Part shown: in pieces, positions 42,986 to 53,669 of the stretch | How positions within the stretch are numbered: position 1 is the first letter of the stretch | How the letters are laid out: each line of letters opens with the position of its first letter | From: Plasmodiophora brassicae | Taxonomy: Eukaryota; Endomyxa: Phytomyxea; Phytomyxea; Plasmodiophorida | Reading direction: 5' to 3' | Length of the DNA: 64,000 nucleotides | NCBI GenBank assembly: GCA_036867785.1 | Contig: CP145427.1 | Coordinates: 1 to 64,000, forward strand | The notes under the pieces: generated by a model | The model's database searches: none | What the model was told of the DNA's origin: nothing | What the model saw: only the letters and a program-made list of their open reading frames with translations | Program-made: the position numbers and the translations under genes

Positions 42986-45900
42986 TTAGAGATATACAGC
43001 GAGGTCGAACACACGAATTAAATACACCAACCTTGTGCATTGAAACACATCCAGCGTCAACGGTGTCAGGGATGCATGCGTTTCATCGACAACACATGGC
43101 ATTTCGATGCGCAACAGTCGACCGATGTCGCCAAGGTACATGTTGCCCTGAGGATCTGCAACAGCGACGTAGTTGTTGTCGGTGGTTGTGTTCTCGTTTC
43201 GAGCTTTCCAGGTCACATGCCCTGTGAGTTTAACATAGTCTCAGAGAACAACAATGCTGCGGGTCTGATTCACGTACTCATCTGGACGCTCTGGTAAATG
43301 GTGGCCACGTCGGGAACCAGGTGGGTCCCGAACCGGTCACGACAGAAAGTGTCGAACTGGCCCAGAGCAGGGGAAATTTCGTCGTAGTTGCTGATTGAGG
43401 CGTTGATTGCATCGGCAAACGCCTCGCACGCTTGGAGGAAGTTCATCACCCAAGGATAATCGTTGACGGACGCCCAATCCTTCGTTACAAAGTGATGGTG
43501 GAGCCAGCACCGAAGCTTGTCGGATATGCGCTCCCGCTTTCGTGAAGCGCCGACGAATTCCACCACCATGTCGTTGGCAGCCGGATCCATTCGCGAATAC
43601 CGAGACTGCCCAAACAGCAAGGGATCGCCCTTGTTGCAACCATATACAGCACTGTAGTCATACCTAAACCGCAGCACGTGAACATAAGAGTACAATCACA
43701 GTAATGCGCGTGACGTGCATTTACCTGAGCCTGACGGCAGCTGACATCAGCTGATAGTTGGCAACGATGTTGGCAGATTGACCCCGTGTGGATGTGCAGA
43801 GGCCTCTCAAAAGTTTCATCCATCTTTCAATGGGAAACACCCACACGAATCCGGACATCGGGCCAAAGAACTCGACGATATCCGGAACATGAACCAGGGA
43901 ATGTACCTTAAATGCACGATACTGAGCGCAAAGACCCAGGTAATCGGCACATGCATCATACCGGAATCGTCATCAGCAGGAGCATTTCTAGTTTCGCCAG
44001 CGACTGACGAAATCGCAGACTAATCGCCGGGAGGTCTTGACGTGGAATACACTTTGAAAGTATCCCCGTTGGCGGCCTGCAGGATTCGAACATCGCGTTC
44101 CACCATTGTCTTGTAGCCTTGCTGCCGATGGAGCGATGGATCAGAGAATGAAACACAGCGACGCCAAAGTCCCCGAGCCATTGGATGTAATCATGCGCCT
44201 TCCACGACCGGCGATGAAAGCAATTCCAGGGTTTATCGCCGTTCCCTATGACGAAGATATTCAGGTCACGTAACTGTGAAGACTCTACGAACATACCTGT
44301 ACACCAACGAATTTTACCCAGGACGGATTCAACAATCGTCGCTGTAGCTGACATTTTCTTGTTCGAGTTTTCGCCTCTCGAAAAGACCACGAGTACGTTC
44401 CATCCGGGATTGTCGTTGTAAGGACGACCGCACGCAACTTCAGTCTGCATTGACATTGGATTATCAGCCCACTATGATACTCATACCTCATGGCATGGTA
44501 CCTGCTCGATATGACCTTCTTATCGGCAGGGCAAACTACCATGTCGAAGATTCGCTGCATCGTGTTGAGTAACAAACAATGTAGAGTACACAGCGCGAAC
44601 TGAGAGGCGTTCCCAAACTTGTAAGGCAATCTGCCTGAATACGGATCGGGGCGAAGGTCGCCAGTGTTCATGCGTTCGTGCGCCTCTTCGTCGGTTTTTA
44701 ATTTGGGCCCTACAGAGCATTCGCCAGAAGCTTAGTTAGCGCCGAATTGCCGCCTTGATTCGATTTCAAAAGTACCTTGGACGACCTCGTCGAAACGTCG
44801 ACCAACGTCTGGTGATCATCTCTTCAGACACTCCTTGAACCATGATTCGCACTTTCGTCGGACAGGGTCATCATCTGGAAGGTGTGCATTGCGCCCCATG
44901 TATATCGGCAGCTGGTGGCAGCGGTGACAAGCATCCCGTGTCCCTTTGCTGGTGTGCCCGTTAATCTTCTGAAGCTCAGGATAGTCGTCGCCCTGATAAT
45001 GCCCAGCTTAGACTAAATAGCTAGTGTACGTATCGCTAAGCGATTCAGTACCTGATGTATCAACTTCAGCCTGACATAGGTTTGCCGGTTCTCCGATGCA
45101 TGTAGACGGGAAACTCGAAGTGATATGCAATTTGAAGCTCGAAACCTCCAAGTCTGTAGGGAGGAATCCCATCTATTGGAGCAGATCAACCGGAAACAGT
45201 GCGAGGGACCTGTGAACGGCATCACGCTGCAACCCAGGCCTTTCATCAGGAAGTAATCCGTGAAGCATTACGAACCCCTGGTTACAGCAATTATCTTGGC
45301 TGAGCATCAGGTTGATACTGAGCATAGGCGTTCGAGATATTGACGCCCAGGACGTAACCCGACCGCCATCGATACCAGCTGATATAACAACCGGGACGCA
45401 TCGGTCGCTGTCAAAAGCAGTATCGTCAGCATTCACCCGAATGCCATTATACAGACAGCGCATATTACTTGCGGCATAAGGTGGCGAAGGGGACGTAGTG
45501 CTCAGTGAACACGGTGCCATCACATCAGTCGGCCAACAGCGGACGCGGCTTCTGATCGCGTTCCAGCTCGAAGAGACGCTTCCTTTCAACGCTCATAATT
45601 GCAGCTAAATACCTAGTTCGGAATTGTTGCAGTAACTGTAAAGGCGCATGTCATCAGCACCGTACAGACATTGCATGCGCATCCGCTACGTACCTGCAAT
45701 ATTCGACGTAGATAGTACAATAAAAGTCAGCGGCAGACTCACAGCAGTTAGCCGTCATGTCGCCAGCGCGCTTCGTTGGAAACATGTGCCCATTCCGACA
45801 CAGGTTGAAGTGGATTGCAGGGCAAATCCTCCCGTTGGACAGGAGGTGCCGACGGATAGAATCGGCAGATAGAGCAGAAATTGAAAGGTCTGCCAAACGG

Positions 45901-47139
45901 TTGTCAATGATGTTCAGCTCAGCGCGGTGCGTATCAAGGACACCATCGAGAAACTCCTGGCGGCTTCCATCACGACAATGACTTAAATCGTGTTCGACCT
46001 GTTGGTTTTACTATCAGATCTACAGAACATGAAACAATGCGATACACTAACCTTCTTAATCAATTTGGAGATATAAGCCTTTTGTTCGGAAAGGACCGAA
46101 GCCTTGCAGCTTTGAACTGTTCGCCCCAAAGAATTCGGGCTGAGGCAACCTCGCGCGAACTCATCGAGGTGCGGCATGACGGTTTTAGTTGTGGTAGACC
46201 GCATGGACGGTCCGATCATTGGCGCGATGTGCGTTTTCAAATGATCGACGAGAGCCTATGGTGCGGTCAGGCGCGTACTTCCGAAAGGAGGCGAAAACCG
46301 TACCTGCTGGCATTCGTCGATAGGGGTCGCGTCGTCATCGCCTTTCCTGCATCGAATTCTACTTGCCATGAGGCCCCGAGACTGGTAAGGGTCATTCTAG
46401 GAAGAATTCTATCTGCTGGGGCATCTTCGCTCGACCCATTTTCGAAAGAGTCGAAATCATCAGCAGCGCATGGAGAAGAAATCGAATGAATCTGGACCAT
46501 GTTCATCGTGTTCGACGACCGGGATATCGTGTTCTGGCGATTGGACGACCTCTCTGAATCGCCGATAAGATTTACGATCTGACGCAGAGCGTATGACGAA
46601 CCACTTACGCGATCGGACATTGAGTTGCTATCATCGGACGAAGCGAAGGTCATTCGATCCAAAGAGGCACAGCGTTCCGGCGATGGTGATGACTTTGGAC
46701 TGACAGCTCGTCCACATTGTTCAGGTTCTGGGAATCGTCCAGGGGAAACAGGCGAAAAATCCCATGACTCGCTCAACAAGAAATGGCCTGCTTCTTCGAC
46801 ACTCGGACGCGATGGTACCAATCCATGGCCAGGCGTACGAGCATAAACTTGAGAGCCGACGCCAGGTAGTCGCGGTGGTGACAGGCCGGCGTCTTCACGT
46901 AACGGCGGTTGATGACTCAGCGGCGGGGGTGTTAATCCCCGTTCCAACAGAGGTATCGTTGGTGGTGTCAGATCTCGTTGATTTAAACGCGGTGGTGTCA
47001 AGCCACGTTCATGCAGGGAGGGCGGAGTCGCACCGCCTTCATGCGAACATGATGATGTCAACCCGCGGTGGCGTCCAGGCCGTGGCGTCAAACAGTCTCC
47101 ACGACAGCGCTGAGATCTGGTATCACACGCTGGTGACAT
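42986..47139 (-). mobile_element. Spliced transposase gene of a CACTA (EnSpm)-like DNA transposon
   Basis: Minus-strand pieces appear in the order of Tnp2/CACTA transposases. First is a Pro/Ser-rich N-terminus with LTPP repeats (47139 to about 46304) and a zinc-ribbon-like FNLCRNGHMFP (about 45800). Next are PVVISAGIDGGRV (about 45380) and DDYPELQKINGHTSKGTRDA with CHRCHQLP (about 44960). FALCTLHCLLLNTMQRIFD lies near 44580, corresponding to the MH-x-x-x-x-N motif. FGPMSGFVWVFPIERWMKLL matches DUF4218 (about 43830), and a C-terminal YVAVADPQGNMYLGDIGRL (about 43140) ends at a stop at 42986. Good splice sites join several pieces (for example GTACGTG to CTCACAG between 43290 and 43220), but the first junction could not be resolved in frame, so the copy may be dead. 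Terminal inverted repeats were not found. Confidence 0.6.
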
Positions 47140-47539
47140 GGGCCACGATCGATCACATTGCTGTGATTCAGCATGGCCTGATGGCCTCAGACGAACAGGG
47201 GTGTTCGAACTCGACGACGACCAGAGGGCGGCGGACGAGGAGGCGACATGGGCCTGGTAGTTCTACGTCGCATGTCGGTTGTCGAAGTCGTGGCTATGCG
47301 GCTCACGACCACAGGCCATAGACCCGTGGGCCATCAAAGTGATCGCGTGCCCAATGACGACGACAACGGCTCCGGTGGCCGCACAAGGCACACTGGAGAA
47401 TCGTCGTTTTTAACCGGTTTGATCTGTGGGTGGCGGCCACCCAAATGTTCATCATCAGCAATTATTATTAGTCGCCTTCTAATTTGGTTCTTGGGCAAGA
47501 CGTTGAAGTCCTTTTGGGTCGCCTCCAGACTGTTATGGC
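47140..47539. other. Region upstream of the transposase, no gene recognised
   Basis: The minus-strand frame stays open for about 125 bases beyond 47139 without an ATG. The rest may hold the transposon end, but no inverted repeat partner was found near 42,700-43,000. Confidence 0.35.
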
Positions 47540-48720
47540 GCCACGGCCGCGACGGGGGTCGCGCAGCGCGGCTTCGGCAGTCGGTTCATCCGTGCTGTGG
47601 AGACAATCGTCGTCCGTCGTCTGTCGTCGCATCGTCTGTCACCGTCTGTCGTTACCGTCTGTCGTCGCATCGTCTGTCGTTCGTGGCGCCTTGCTTCTGG
47701 TTCCCACCACGACCTCAACTACCGCCCCCCGTCTCTCGTTCGTGCCGATTCGCTTCTGGTTCCCACCTTCGGCCTGTCTTTCGCTCGTGTACGTATCGAT
47801 GACGCGCACGCGCTCCGGCTCGACGGGCTCGACGGCTGACGAAGCCAAGTGCCCAACGACGCGTCCCTCTCCCATCGACCCAACGACCTTGGCCGATGTG
47901 GACGCCGCCGATCGCGCGCTCGCGGGGTGCCTTACGGGCCTTCCAGATCCAGCAGGATGTGTTCTTCACGGAAATGCGGGCTCGCGCTGAGGAGCAGCTG
48001 AGGATCTTTACCACTGCGCTCGCCAGTCCACTCTCTACGCCGCCTACGCCCTTGCCGACCACCGATCCCTCCGCGACATCTGCTGAGCCGTCGCCACATA
48101 GCAACTTAGCCGATCCTGCTGTCACGACGACTAGAGTGTCGTTGGGCGAACTTTCCGGCAATTCCGACGGCCTACCGGCGAGCGAGTGGCTGGCGCTATT
48201 CGCTAGCATTGCCCGCGTCGATCTCTCGTCGACCCAGCCACTGTTCAGCGGGCGCTCGCGCGCTCCTGGCTAGCTGCCTGAAGGGCGAAGCGCGCTTCGT
48301 GTTTCGTCAACTGGATGCGACCGCGTCTCCAGCATCGTTCGCCGCGCTGCTTCGTTTCAATTTCCCAGAACCGGACGTCGAGAACCTAGAATCCCAGCTC
48401 GACGCACTTCGTCAAACCGGGCCGTTCGATGCTCATCTGCGTCGGTTCATGTACCTCTACAACGCCGTGCAGTCGGCCTTTAAGGGCGAGTACATTCTCC
48501 CGTCGAAGCTTTCGGAACTTCGTCGCCAGGCGCTTCGACGGGAGAATGTACTCGCCCTTAGTGGCCGACTGCACGGCGTTGTAGAGGTACATGAACCGAC
48601 GCAGATGAGCATCGAACGGTCGACTTGTCGTTCTTCTTGGCATTCTTGGCGCGCTGCGCGATGTCCTCCAATTCCTAATTGGCAGCCGGCCGGGGTCGGC
48701 CTCAACGCGAATTAGGCTAA
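47540..48720 (+). mobile_element. LTR-retrotransposon gag fossil
   Basis: The plus strand from about 47896 encodes a gag-like sequence of the Ty3/gypsy type: a helical N-terminus, a Ser/Thr/Pro linker, then a capsid-like region near 48160-48490. It is broken, with at least one frame break and one inverted duplication (repeat C). The preceding 47580-47780 contains short tandem CGTCTGTCGTCGCATCGTCTG-like motifs and could be part of an LTR or leader. It is a fragment without pol and looks old. Confidence 0.55.
48422..48619. repeat. Inverted repeat C: 88-bp arms, 22-bp spacer
   Basis: Arm 48422-48509 and arm 48532-48619 are reverse complements with two mismatches, forming a near-perfect palindrome. 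It lies at the downstream end of the gag fossil. Confidence 0.93.
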
Positions 48721-49050
48721 CACTGAGACCTGCCAGGACCAGCACCGACACCACGACGGCAATGATGATCATGCGGTCCTTGGACGGGCCATGTTCGTGT
48801 CCCGACCCGAGCGTTGATAGAAGGCCTGTGCGTTGATGATAGCGTTCAGGAGCCTTCTCTAAATAGGCGACAAACTTATAGTCTGGAGTTCCAGGCATGT
48901 GGTCCGATCGGCGTTACGGCGCTCCACGATTCACAGAAAGCCGTTGCCGTCCAGATTAATCTGCAGGGTCGACGGTGAACGTGAGACCCGGCCCGTCGTA
49001 CGCCGGTCTGACCGTGCGAGGCGACCACCGGTGCGCGATCGATCGAATGT
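48620..49050 (-). pseudogene. Decayed third copy of the small single-pass membrane protein gene
   Basis: The sequence (GGACCAGCACCGACACCACGA, GGCAATGATGATC) matches the start of the genes at 60366-60743 and 62425-62808. The match continues into their upstream flank (AAATAGGCGACAAA; AGATTAATCTGC versus AGATTAATCCGC). On the minus strand it still reads DRMIIIAVVVSVLVLAGLS, the membrane segment, but the rest of the protein is lost. It is a dispersed relic of the 59-63 kb duplication unit, about 12 kb away. Confidence 0.75.
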
Positions 49051-49517
49051 AACGGCGTGGTTTCGTTCTAGTACAGTCTTGAGCAGGCGACCGCAACGGC
49101 GAACGTGGTTCTCAGGTTCCTTCGGAATTGGGGTCACTCCAGGTTGCGGGAATGAACTTCAGGTCACAATTGACAGCATCGGCGCTGGACTTGTTCATCG
49201 GCGCGCCCCGCATTCCCACTGTTCGAGGTTCTGATTGAGGCGGGTCGGCGCCGCCCCGCCTCAACGTTGAGCCGGCTCACCGTCACTGTACGTTACCACA
49301 TCTAGCGTATGATTCAATGACGACGCGCCAGTGCTAGACGGTGCCTGGAAGCAGCAGAAGGGTACGAAGTTTTCCGTCGTCGTGTTCCTGGTCGAGGCGC
49401 TGTTCGTCTGGATCGTCGAATCCGGTGTAGAATCACTTAGGTACAGCTGGATATCGTCAACGAGCTTTGAGTCGACAACCGGAGCCCTTTTCTTCTACAA
49501 TAGAGCTTGGTGCAGCG

Positions 49518-49586
49518 TGTAGACCGGACCCAACTAGGCCACGAGAGCAGCTGCTCTCGTGGCCTAGTTGGGCGGTCCGGTCTACA
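49518..49586. repeat. Inverted repeat D: 69-bp spacerless palindrome
   Basis: Arms of 33 and 36 bp meet at GAGCAG|CTGCTC, with one small indel (GGACCC versus GGACCGCCC on the other arm). It could extrude as a cruciform. Confidence 0.93.
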
Positions 49587-49912
49587 AGCAGGTATGACCG
49601 CTTGATGGGATACCTGCAAACGATACGGCAAGGTCGACTTGAAGATCCCAGGCGAAACACGTTTCGAGGCCACCAGAACGAAAAGAACAACTTGGAATGT
49701 GTCTCCTATTCGGCTATACTGGCCTATTGTCGACACTGTGTTTTGTGGACACGTTTCGGTAAATGTTCAACGGATTTCCAGCTAAACCATATCTGATCTG
49801 GACGCGCAAACGTAAGCCTACAGCACACCCCATTCTATCAATATTGCCAATTACAGATGAAACGTATACAGGTAGTGTGACGGCCGGATATGCCAATGCG
49901 AACCAACCTACG

Positions 49913-49962
49913 GTAGGTCGAACGTGCAGGTTGGACGAACATCGCATTAGGGCTGATCCCAT
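49913..49962. repeat. 50-bp dispersed repeat, copy 1
   Basis: The 50-base sequence starting GTAGGTCGAACGTGCAGGTT is identical to 54895-54944 in the same orientation. It may be the end of an otherwise lost mobile element. Confidence 0.85.
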
Positions 49963-50046
49963 TATTATTCTCCCACGGATTTCCAAAGTGGATGGAATCT
50001 CAGTGTATTGAGATTCAATGTGAACATCATACTCTTCAATGCATCA

Positions 50047-51198
50047 TCAAGAACACGAGGATCGCGGTGACCTGTTGAGGAAAGAGTTCAGAGATTGAGC
50101 TGTCGTTCTGTTCGTCCGAGCCGTTACCAATGTAGTGGTCATACTGCTCGCAATCGCAGCGGGTTTCGAAGATGAGGTTGGATGAGATGTCGATAGTGTT
50201 GGAGCTGGGCTCGATATCGTTCCAATCTGCGTTGATTTCGAGGTTGCAGGAGTCGACGACGGTGGCGACGGCCTGAACTTGATCGGTACCGATATCTGAT
50301 AGATGGACGTCGGTGAATTAGCATTCGGATTTGTCGATGTCTCAAAGGCTATGGATGATCCATCGGGAGACCAGCTCGCTGCTCCATCATATCCAGCACT
50401 ATTTGTGATAAAGACCGGATTCGTTGAGCCCGATATCGACACGATGGCGATACGAGCGCCAACGGTCGTGCTGTCGGCACCGGAGAAGACGATGAATTGT
50501 CCATCAGGAGAGAACGCTGCATCGGTCGACGACCATGTCGTTGGCGTCACTCGGGTTATACTACTTCCATCAGTGTTCATCGTGTAAATCGCCCAGTCGT
50601 TTGTGAATCTCTGGAACAGAACCTTATCGCCTTTGGGGGACCAATTCGGCTGACGATCTTGGGAACCTGAAGTCAGCCTTTTCAGACCGGTTCCGTCCGA
50701 ATTAACCATCCAGATTTCTGCCGATGTAGAAGAGATCGACGACTCGAACACGAGCTGACTGGCGTCGGATGAAAAGCTCGGTTCGATATAGCTCGCTCCG
50801 TTGTGATTGGTCACCTGACGATAACCAGAACCGTCCGAATTCACGACTGATATCTCATCAGTCGTAGCGCCATCGGCAGCGAGCGTGATGGTCCCGTGAG
50901 CGCTCCAGCACGACCCAGGCAGATTCACAAACGCACGGGAGTTGTCATTGACAATGGTCTTCAATGGACCGCTGCTCGTGGTCGACATGGAATAGACGCC
51001 TGCAGGACCAAGATTATAACCTCCATGCCAAAGAGTCAGAGCCAGATTTGTGCCATCGTAACTATAGCAGGGATTTTGGGCTGAATCTTTCCCCGTTGGA
51101 ACGTAAATGGCGCAAGCACCATCGGCACGACATGATAGCGCAGTGACCGATAGAGTTTGAAGACCAGCGATTGCGATAACGACGATGACAGAACCCAT
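50047..51198 (-). CDS. Secreted PD40/TolB-like beta-propeller protein
   Basis: A single-exon frame of 383 residues with ATG at 51198. The N-terminus MGSVIVVIAIAGLQTLSVTA is a signal peptide. The body holds PD40-type propeller blades with the motif N-S-D-G-x-G-x-x-x-L/V-T and W-S-P-x-G-x-x-I/V-x-F, for example NSDGTGLKRLTSGSQDRQPN, WSPKGDKVLFQ, AAFSPDGQFIVFSG and ASWSPDGSSIAFET. The C-terminal 80 residues are Ser/Thr/Pro-rich (mucin-like). Such propellers are commonest in bacteria (TolB and relatives). Lower GC and lack of introns versus its neighbours hint at transfer. No catalytic domain is seen, so a binding role is likely. Confidence 0.8.
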   Translation of the reverse strand: MGSVIVVIAIAGLQTLSVTALSCRADGACAIYVPTGKDSAQNPCYSYDGTNLALTLWHGGYNLGPAGVYSMSTTSSGPLKTIVNDNSRAFVNLPGSCWSAHGTITLAADGATTDEISVVNSDGSGYRQVTNHNGASYIEPSFSSDASQLVFESSISSTSAEIWMVNSDGTGLKRLTSGSQDRQPNWSPKGDKVLFQRFTNDWAIYTMNTDGSSITRVTPTTWSSTDAAFSPDGQFIVFSGADSTTVGARIAIVSISGSTNPVFITNSAGYDGAASWSPDGSSIAFETSTNPNANSPTSIYQISVPIKFRPSPPSSTPATSKSTQIGTISSPAPTLSTSHPTSSSKPAAIASSMTTTLVTARTNRTTAQSLNSFLNRSPRSSCS

Positions 51199-51208
51199 GA
51201 GATGACTG

Positions 51209-51358
51209 ATGATATGATGTTTAGCTACTCGGATATTATCAACGGCACGCGAATTGGATCTTCTAGGAACAGATTGCGGTTGCCCTGATATCGTATTGGT
51301 GATATGGTGTTTAGCTCGTCTGATATTATCAACGGCACGCGAATTGGATCTTCTAGGA
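51209..51358. repeat. Tandem duplication upstream of the propeller gene
   Basis: About 60 bp (core ATTATCAACGGCACGCGAAT, TGGATCTTCTAGGAA) occur at 51209-51268 and 51300-51358, 91 bp apart, with a few mismatches. The left copy ends 11 bp from the start codon, so the promoter or 5' UTR is duplicated. Confidence 0.85.
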
Positions 51359-53494
51359 ATGGAAATGCCCGATCTTGTAGTGCCCGGGCCTATGATTTTC
51401 CGCTGCTCGCACGTTGGTCCGGAGAACGTGCTGAAGCATCAGCGCTTCTGTTAGCGCAATGCCGGCGTCCAGAGATCCGAACTTCTTCTTCAGAACGCGG
51501 TGGTTGCTTTCACAGCAATTGGTTCCCCTTGAGCATCGGTACAGCGTCAGCCCGTTGGGACCGACGCCAATTCTCCTGATAGAAGACGTAGTCGTCTCCG
51601 TCAGGATCGCTACAACAACCTTTGTCAATGTGCTCAAGCAGGTTCGGAAGATCTCTGTGCGCCCGATCGTCGAACAACGGCACTCCTGGAAAACATCCAA
51701 CAGGTCAGAAGACGTATGATAGAAAGTCCAATTTGATACCGCAATGTTCAGAAGATTCGCGAAATGGCCGCATGCCTCTTGGACTCGTCCACGAAGGACA
51801 CTTGGAACAGGAATTCGGCGTCGAACACCTCGCAGGAGGTAGTCTCTACGATGAACCCGCCAATACAGAGGATCCTCCCCACACGCTCGTAAACTCGCTT
51901 CTACCTATGGCCAAGATCACTAATCCGAAGCTGGAGGCTACAGTGGTTACAAGACCTTGGCCAGATCGTCTTGGTTCCAAGTGATCACGTACAGGCTATA
52001 GAAGTGATGCGACTTCTTCACCTTGACGCGCTTCATCAGGTGAAATACGTCCTGAAGACAGCATTGGACAGGTTCGTCGTACCTCGACTCCGGAGCTAAA
52101 CATACAAATTGAGACAAACCGAGACAACCGGAAGCGACATGCGGTCTTACAATCGGGGCTATCAACCAACTGGTTGTCGTGGGTGTGAACGTGATCGCTT
52201 TGTATGGCTGCTCATTGTCGTCAAATTTCATTACCATAAAGAAGAAAAGAGCGGGCTTACGCATGGAACGCGGACGCAGGGACGAGACGTCTACAAGCAG
52301 AGTGAACGGGCACTCGCCGAAGGAGCCAAGAGAACGTGATGATCCGATCGGGTATTTAGAGGCAGCCGCACTTGCGATAACCTAAAGAAGTGCACAACGC
52401 AAGGTGAATTTTCACATTATATGCAATAGAGACGACAGCAGACCTCTTCTATCTGAACGAGGACACGGGTCCTGGTTCCTCTTGTGCGTTCCCAAAACTG
52501 AATCTGCCCCAAAGGCAAGATCTGTCCCCTGGCGGCGATACTGTGTCCAGCCATAGCTCGACCGCCATGCCTGTCAGAGGAGTCGGTGCGCCACCAAGAG
52601 CTCGCGGCGATTCTTCCGGCGCAAGGCGAACCGACGGGTCGGGTACATGGGCGAGTCGCAAATAGACCAAAAGACCAGCATAAGCATCCAGAGCCGCATA
52701 GGCCAGCTGCACAAACATGTGAGAATTCGCAATTAGTTGCCTTGATATCGAATCCGTACCTGGTCCTCAGAGAGCAGGTCAGCAGTCCACTGCGATCGTC
52801 GGATACGGCTTGGCTCCGGCAATTCGCGCCAAAGCACGTTAGCCACAAGCTTCGCCAAACACGACCCTTGCATAGCAGCATTGAGGCGAGCCGTCATACC
52901 ACTCAACTCAATCCAGGACTTTTGCAAGGATCCATCGGGTGAATCCACAACAAGATCGTAATCCTCTGACAGACGCTTCTTGTCGGTGCCAATGGATTTT
53001 CCGACTTTAAGCACGCGCGACGACTCGAGCAGCTGTTTCAGCTTCCGAGGAATTTTCCCCAGCTTCGAGAGGCGGAAGACGTAGACGCTCCCGTCGCCTT
53101 CGAAGGCAACCTGAAGCGTCGCCACCTTCGACCGCTGTCCCGCCGCCAAAATCCATTGGCATCGACAAGAAGCGTCTGTCAGAGGATTACGATCTTGTTG
53201 TGGATTCACCCGATGGGTCCTTGCAAAAGTCCTGGATTGAGTTGAGTGCTATGACGGCTCGCCTCAATGCTGCTATGCAAGGGTCGAGTTTGGCGAAGCT
53301 TGTGAGTCCCACTCACAGTCAATGCCTGCAGCAACGGGACGACGAGACTCCTGAGCCTTGCTAATCCATGTGGTGGCGATGGCGTCTGCAGGCCCTTCGT
53401 GCGATATGAGGATGGGCATACCGGGCAGGGTCAGGTTCGGCAACACGGGGCCTGGAGCTGACACACTGTCTCGCAGGTAGGGGAAGCACTCCAT
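51353..53494 (-). pseudogene. DEDDy 3'-5' exonuclease gene with DUF6729-like C-terminus, disrupted
   Basis: ATG at 53494 starts MECFPYLRDSVSAPG, reaching the Exo I motif AAGIDCEWD. Further down, AAGQRSKVATLQVAFEG, VLKVGKSIGTDKKRLSEDY (Exo II region) and, after a 53-bp intron (52707-52759), LAYAALDAYAGLLVYLRL (Exo III, Y-x3-D) follow. This is the WRN/RNase D-like nuclease fold. Later minus-strand parts, YDEPVQCCLQDVFHLMKRVK (about 52080) and LYRCSRGTNCCESNHRVLKK (about 51540), match a domain often fused to such nucleases in protists and fungi. An inverted copy of the Exo II exon sits between Exo I and the rest. The last C-terminal exons could not be joined. Probably inactive, unless the insert lies within a spliced intron. 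Confidence 0.65.
52862..53286. repeat. Inverted repeat E: 139-bp arms, 147-bp spacer, inside the exonuclease gene
   Basis: 52862-53000 and 53148-53286 are reverse complements with a handful of mismatches. The left arm, on the minus strand, is the authentic Exo II exon part; the right arm is the inverted copy. Confidence 0.93.
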
Positions 53495-53669
53495 GACCAG
53501 CGATTCGTCTTCGCAACACTAAACACGGCATGCTAAGCGGGCGGAGAAAGTCAAACCCAGTGCGATGGTCGCACCTTGTCAGTAAAGATCACGTTGGGCT
53601 TCGACTGGCCAAGCAGGTCTCGGACATGTAGCCGCTGCTTAATGCCGTTCTTTATCTAGTTGTGCCAAG

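Larger units (their letters stand above)
49051..50046. other. Repeat-rich region without a recognisable gene
   Basis: It contains palindrome D (49518-49586) and one copy of a 50-bp dispersed repeat (49913-49962). No supported coding frame. Confidence 0.5.
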
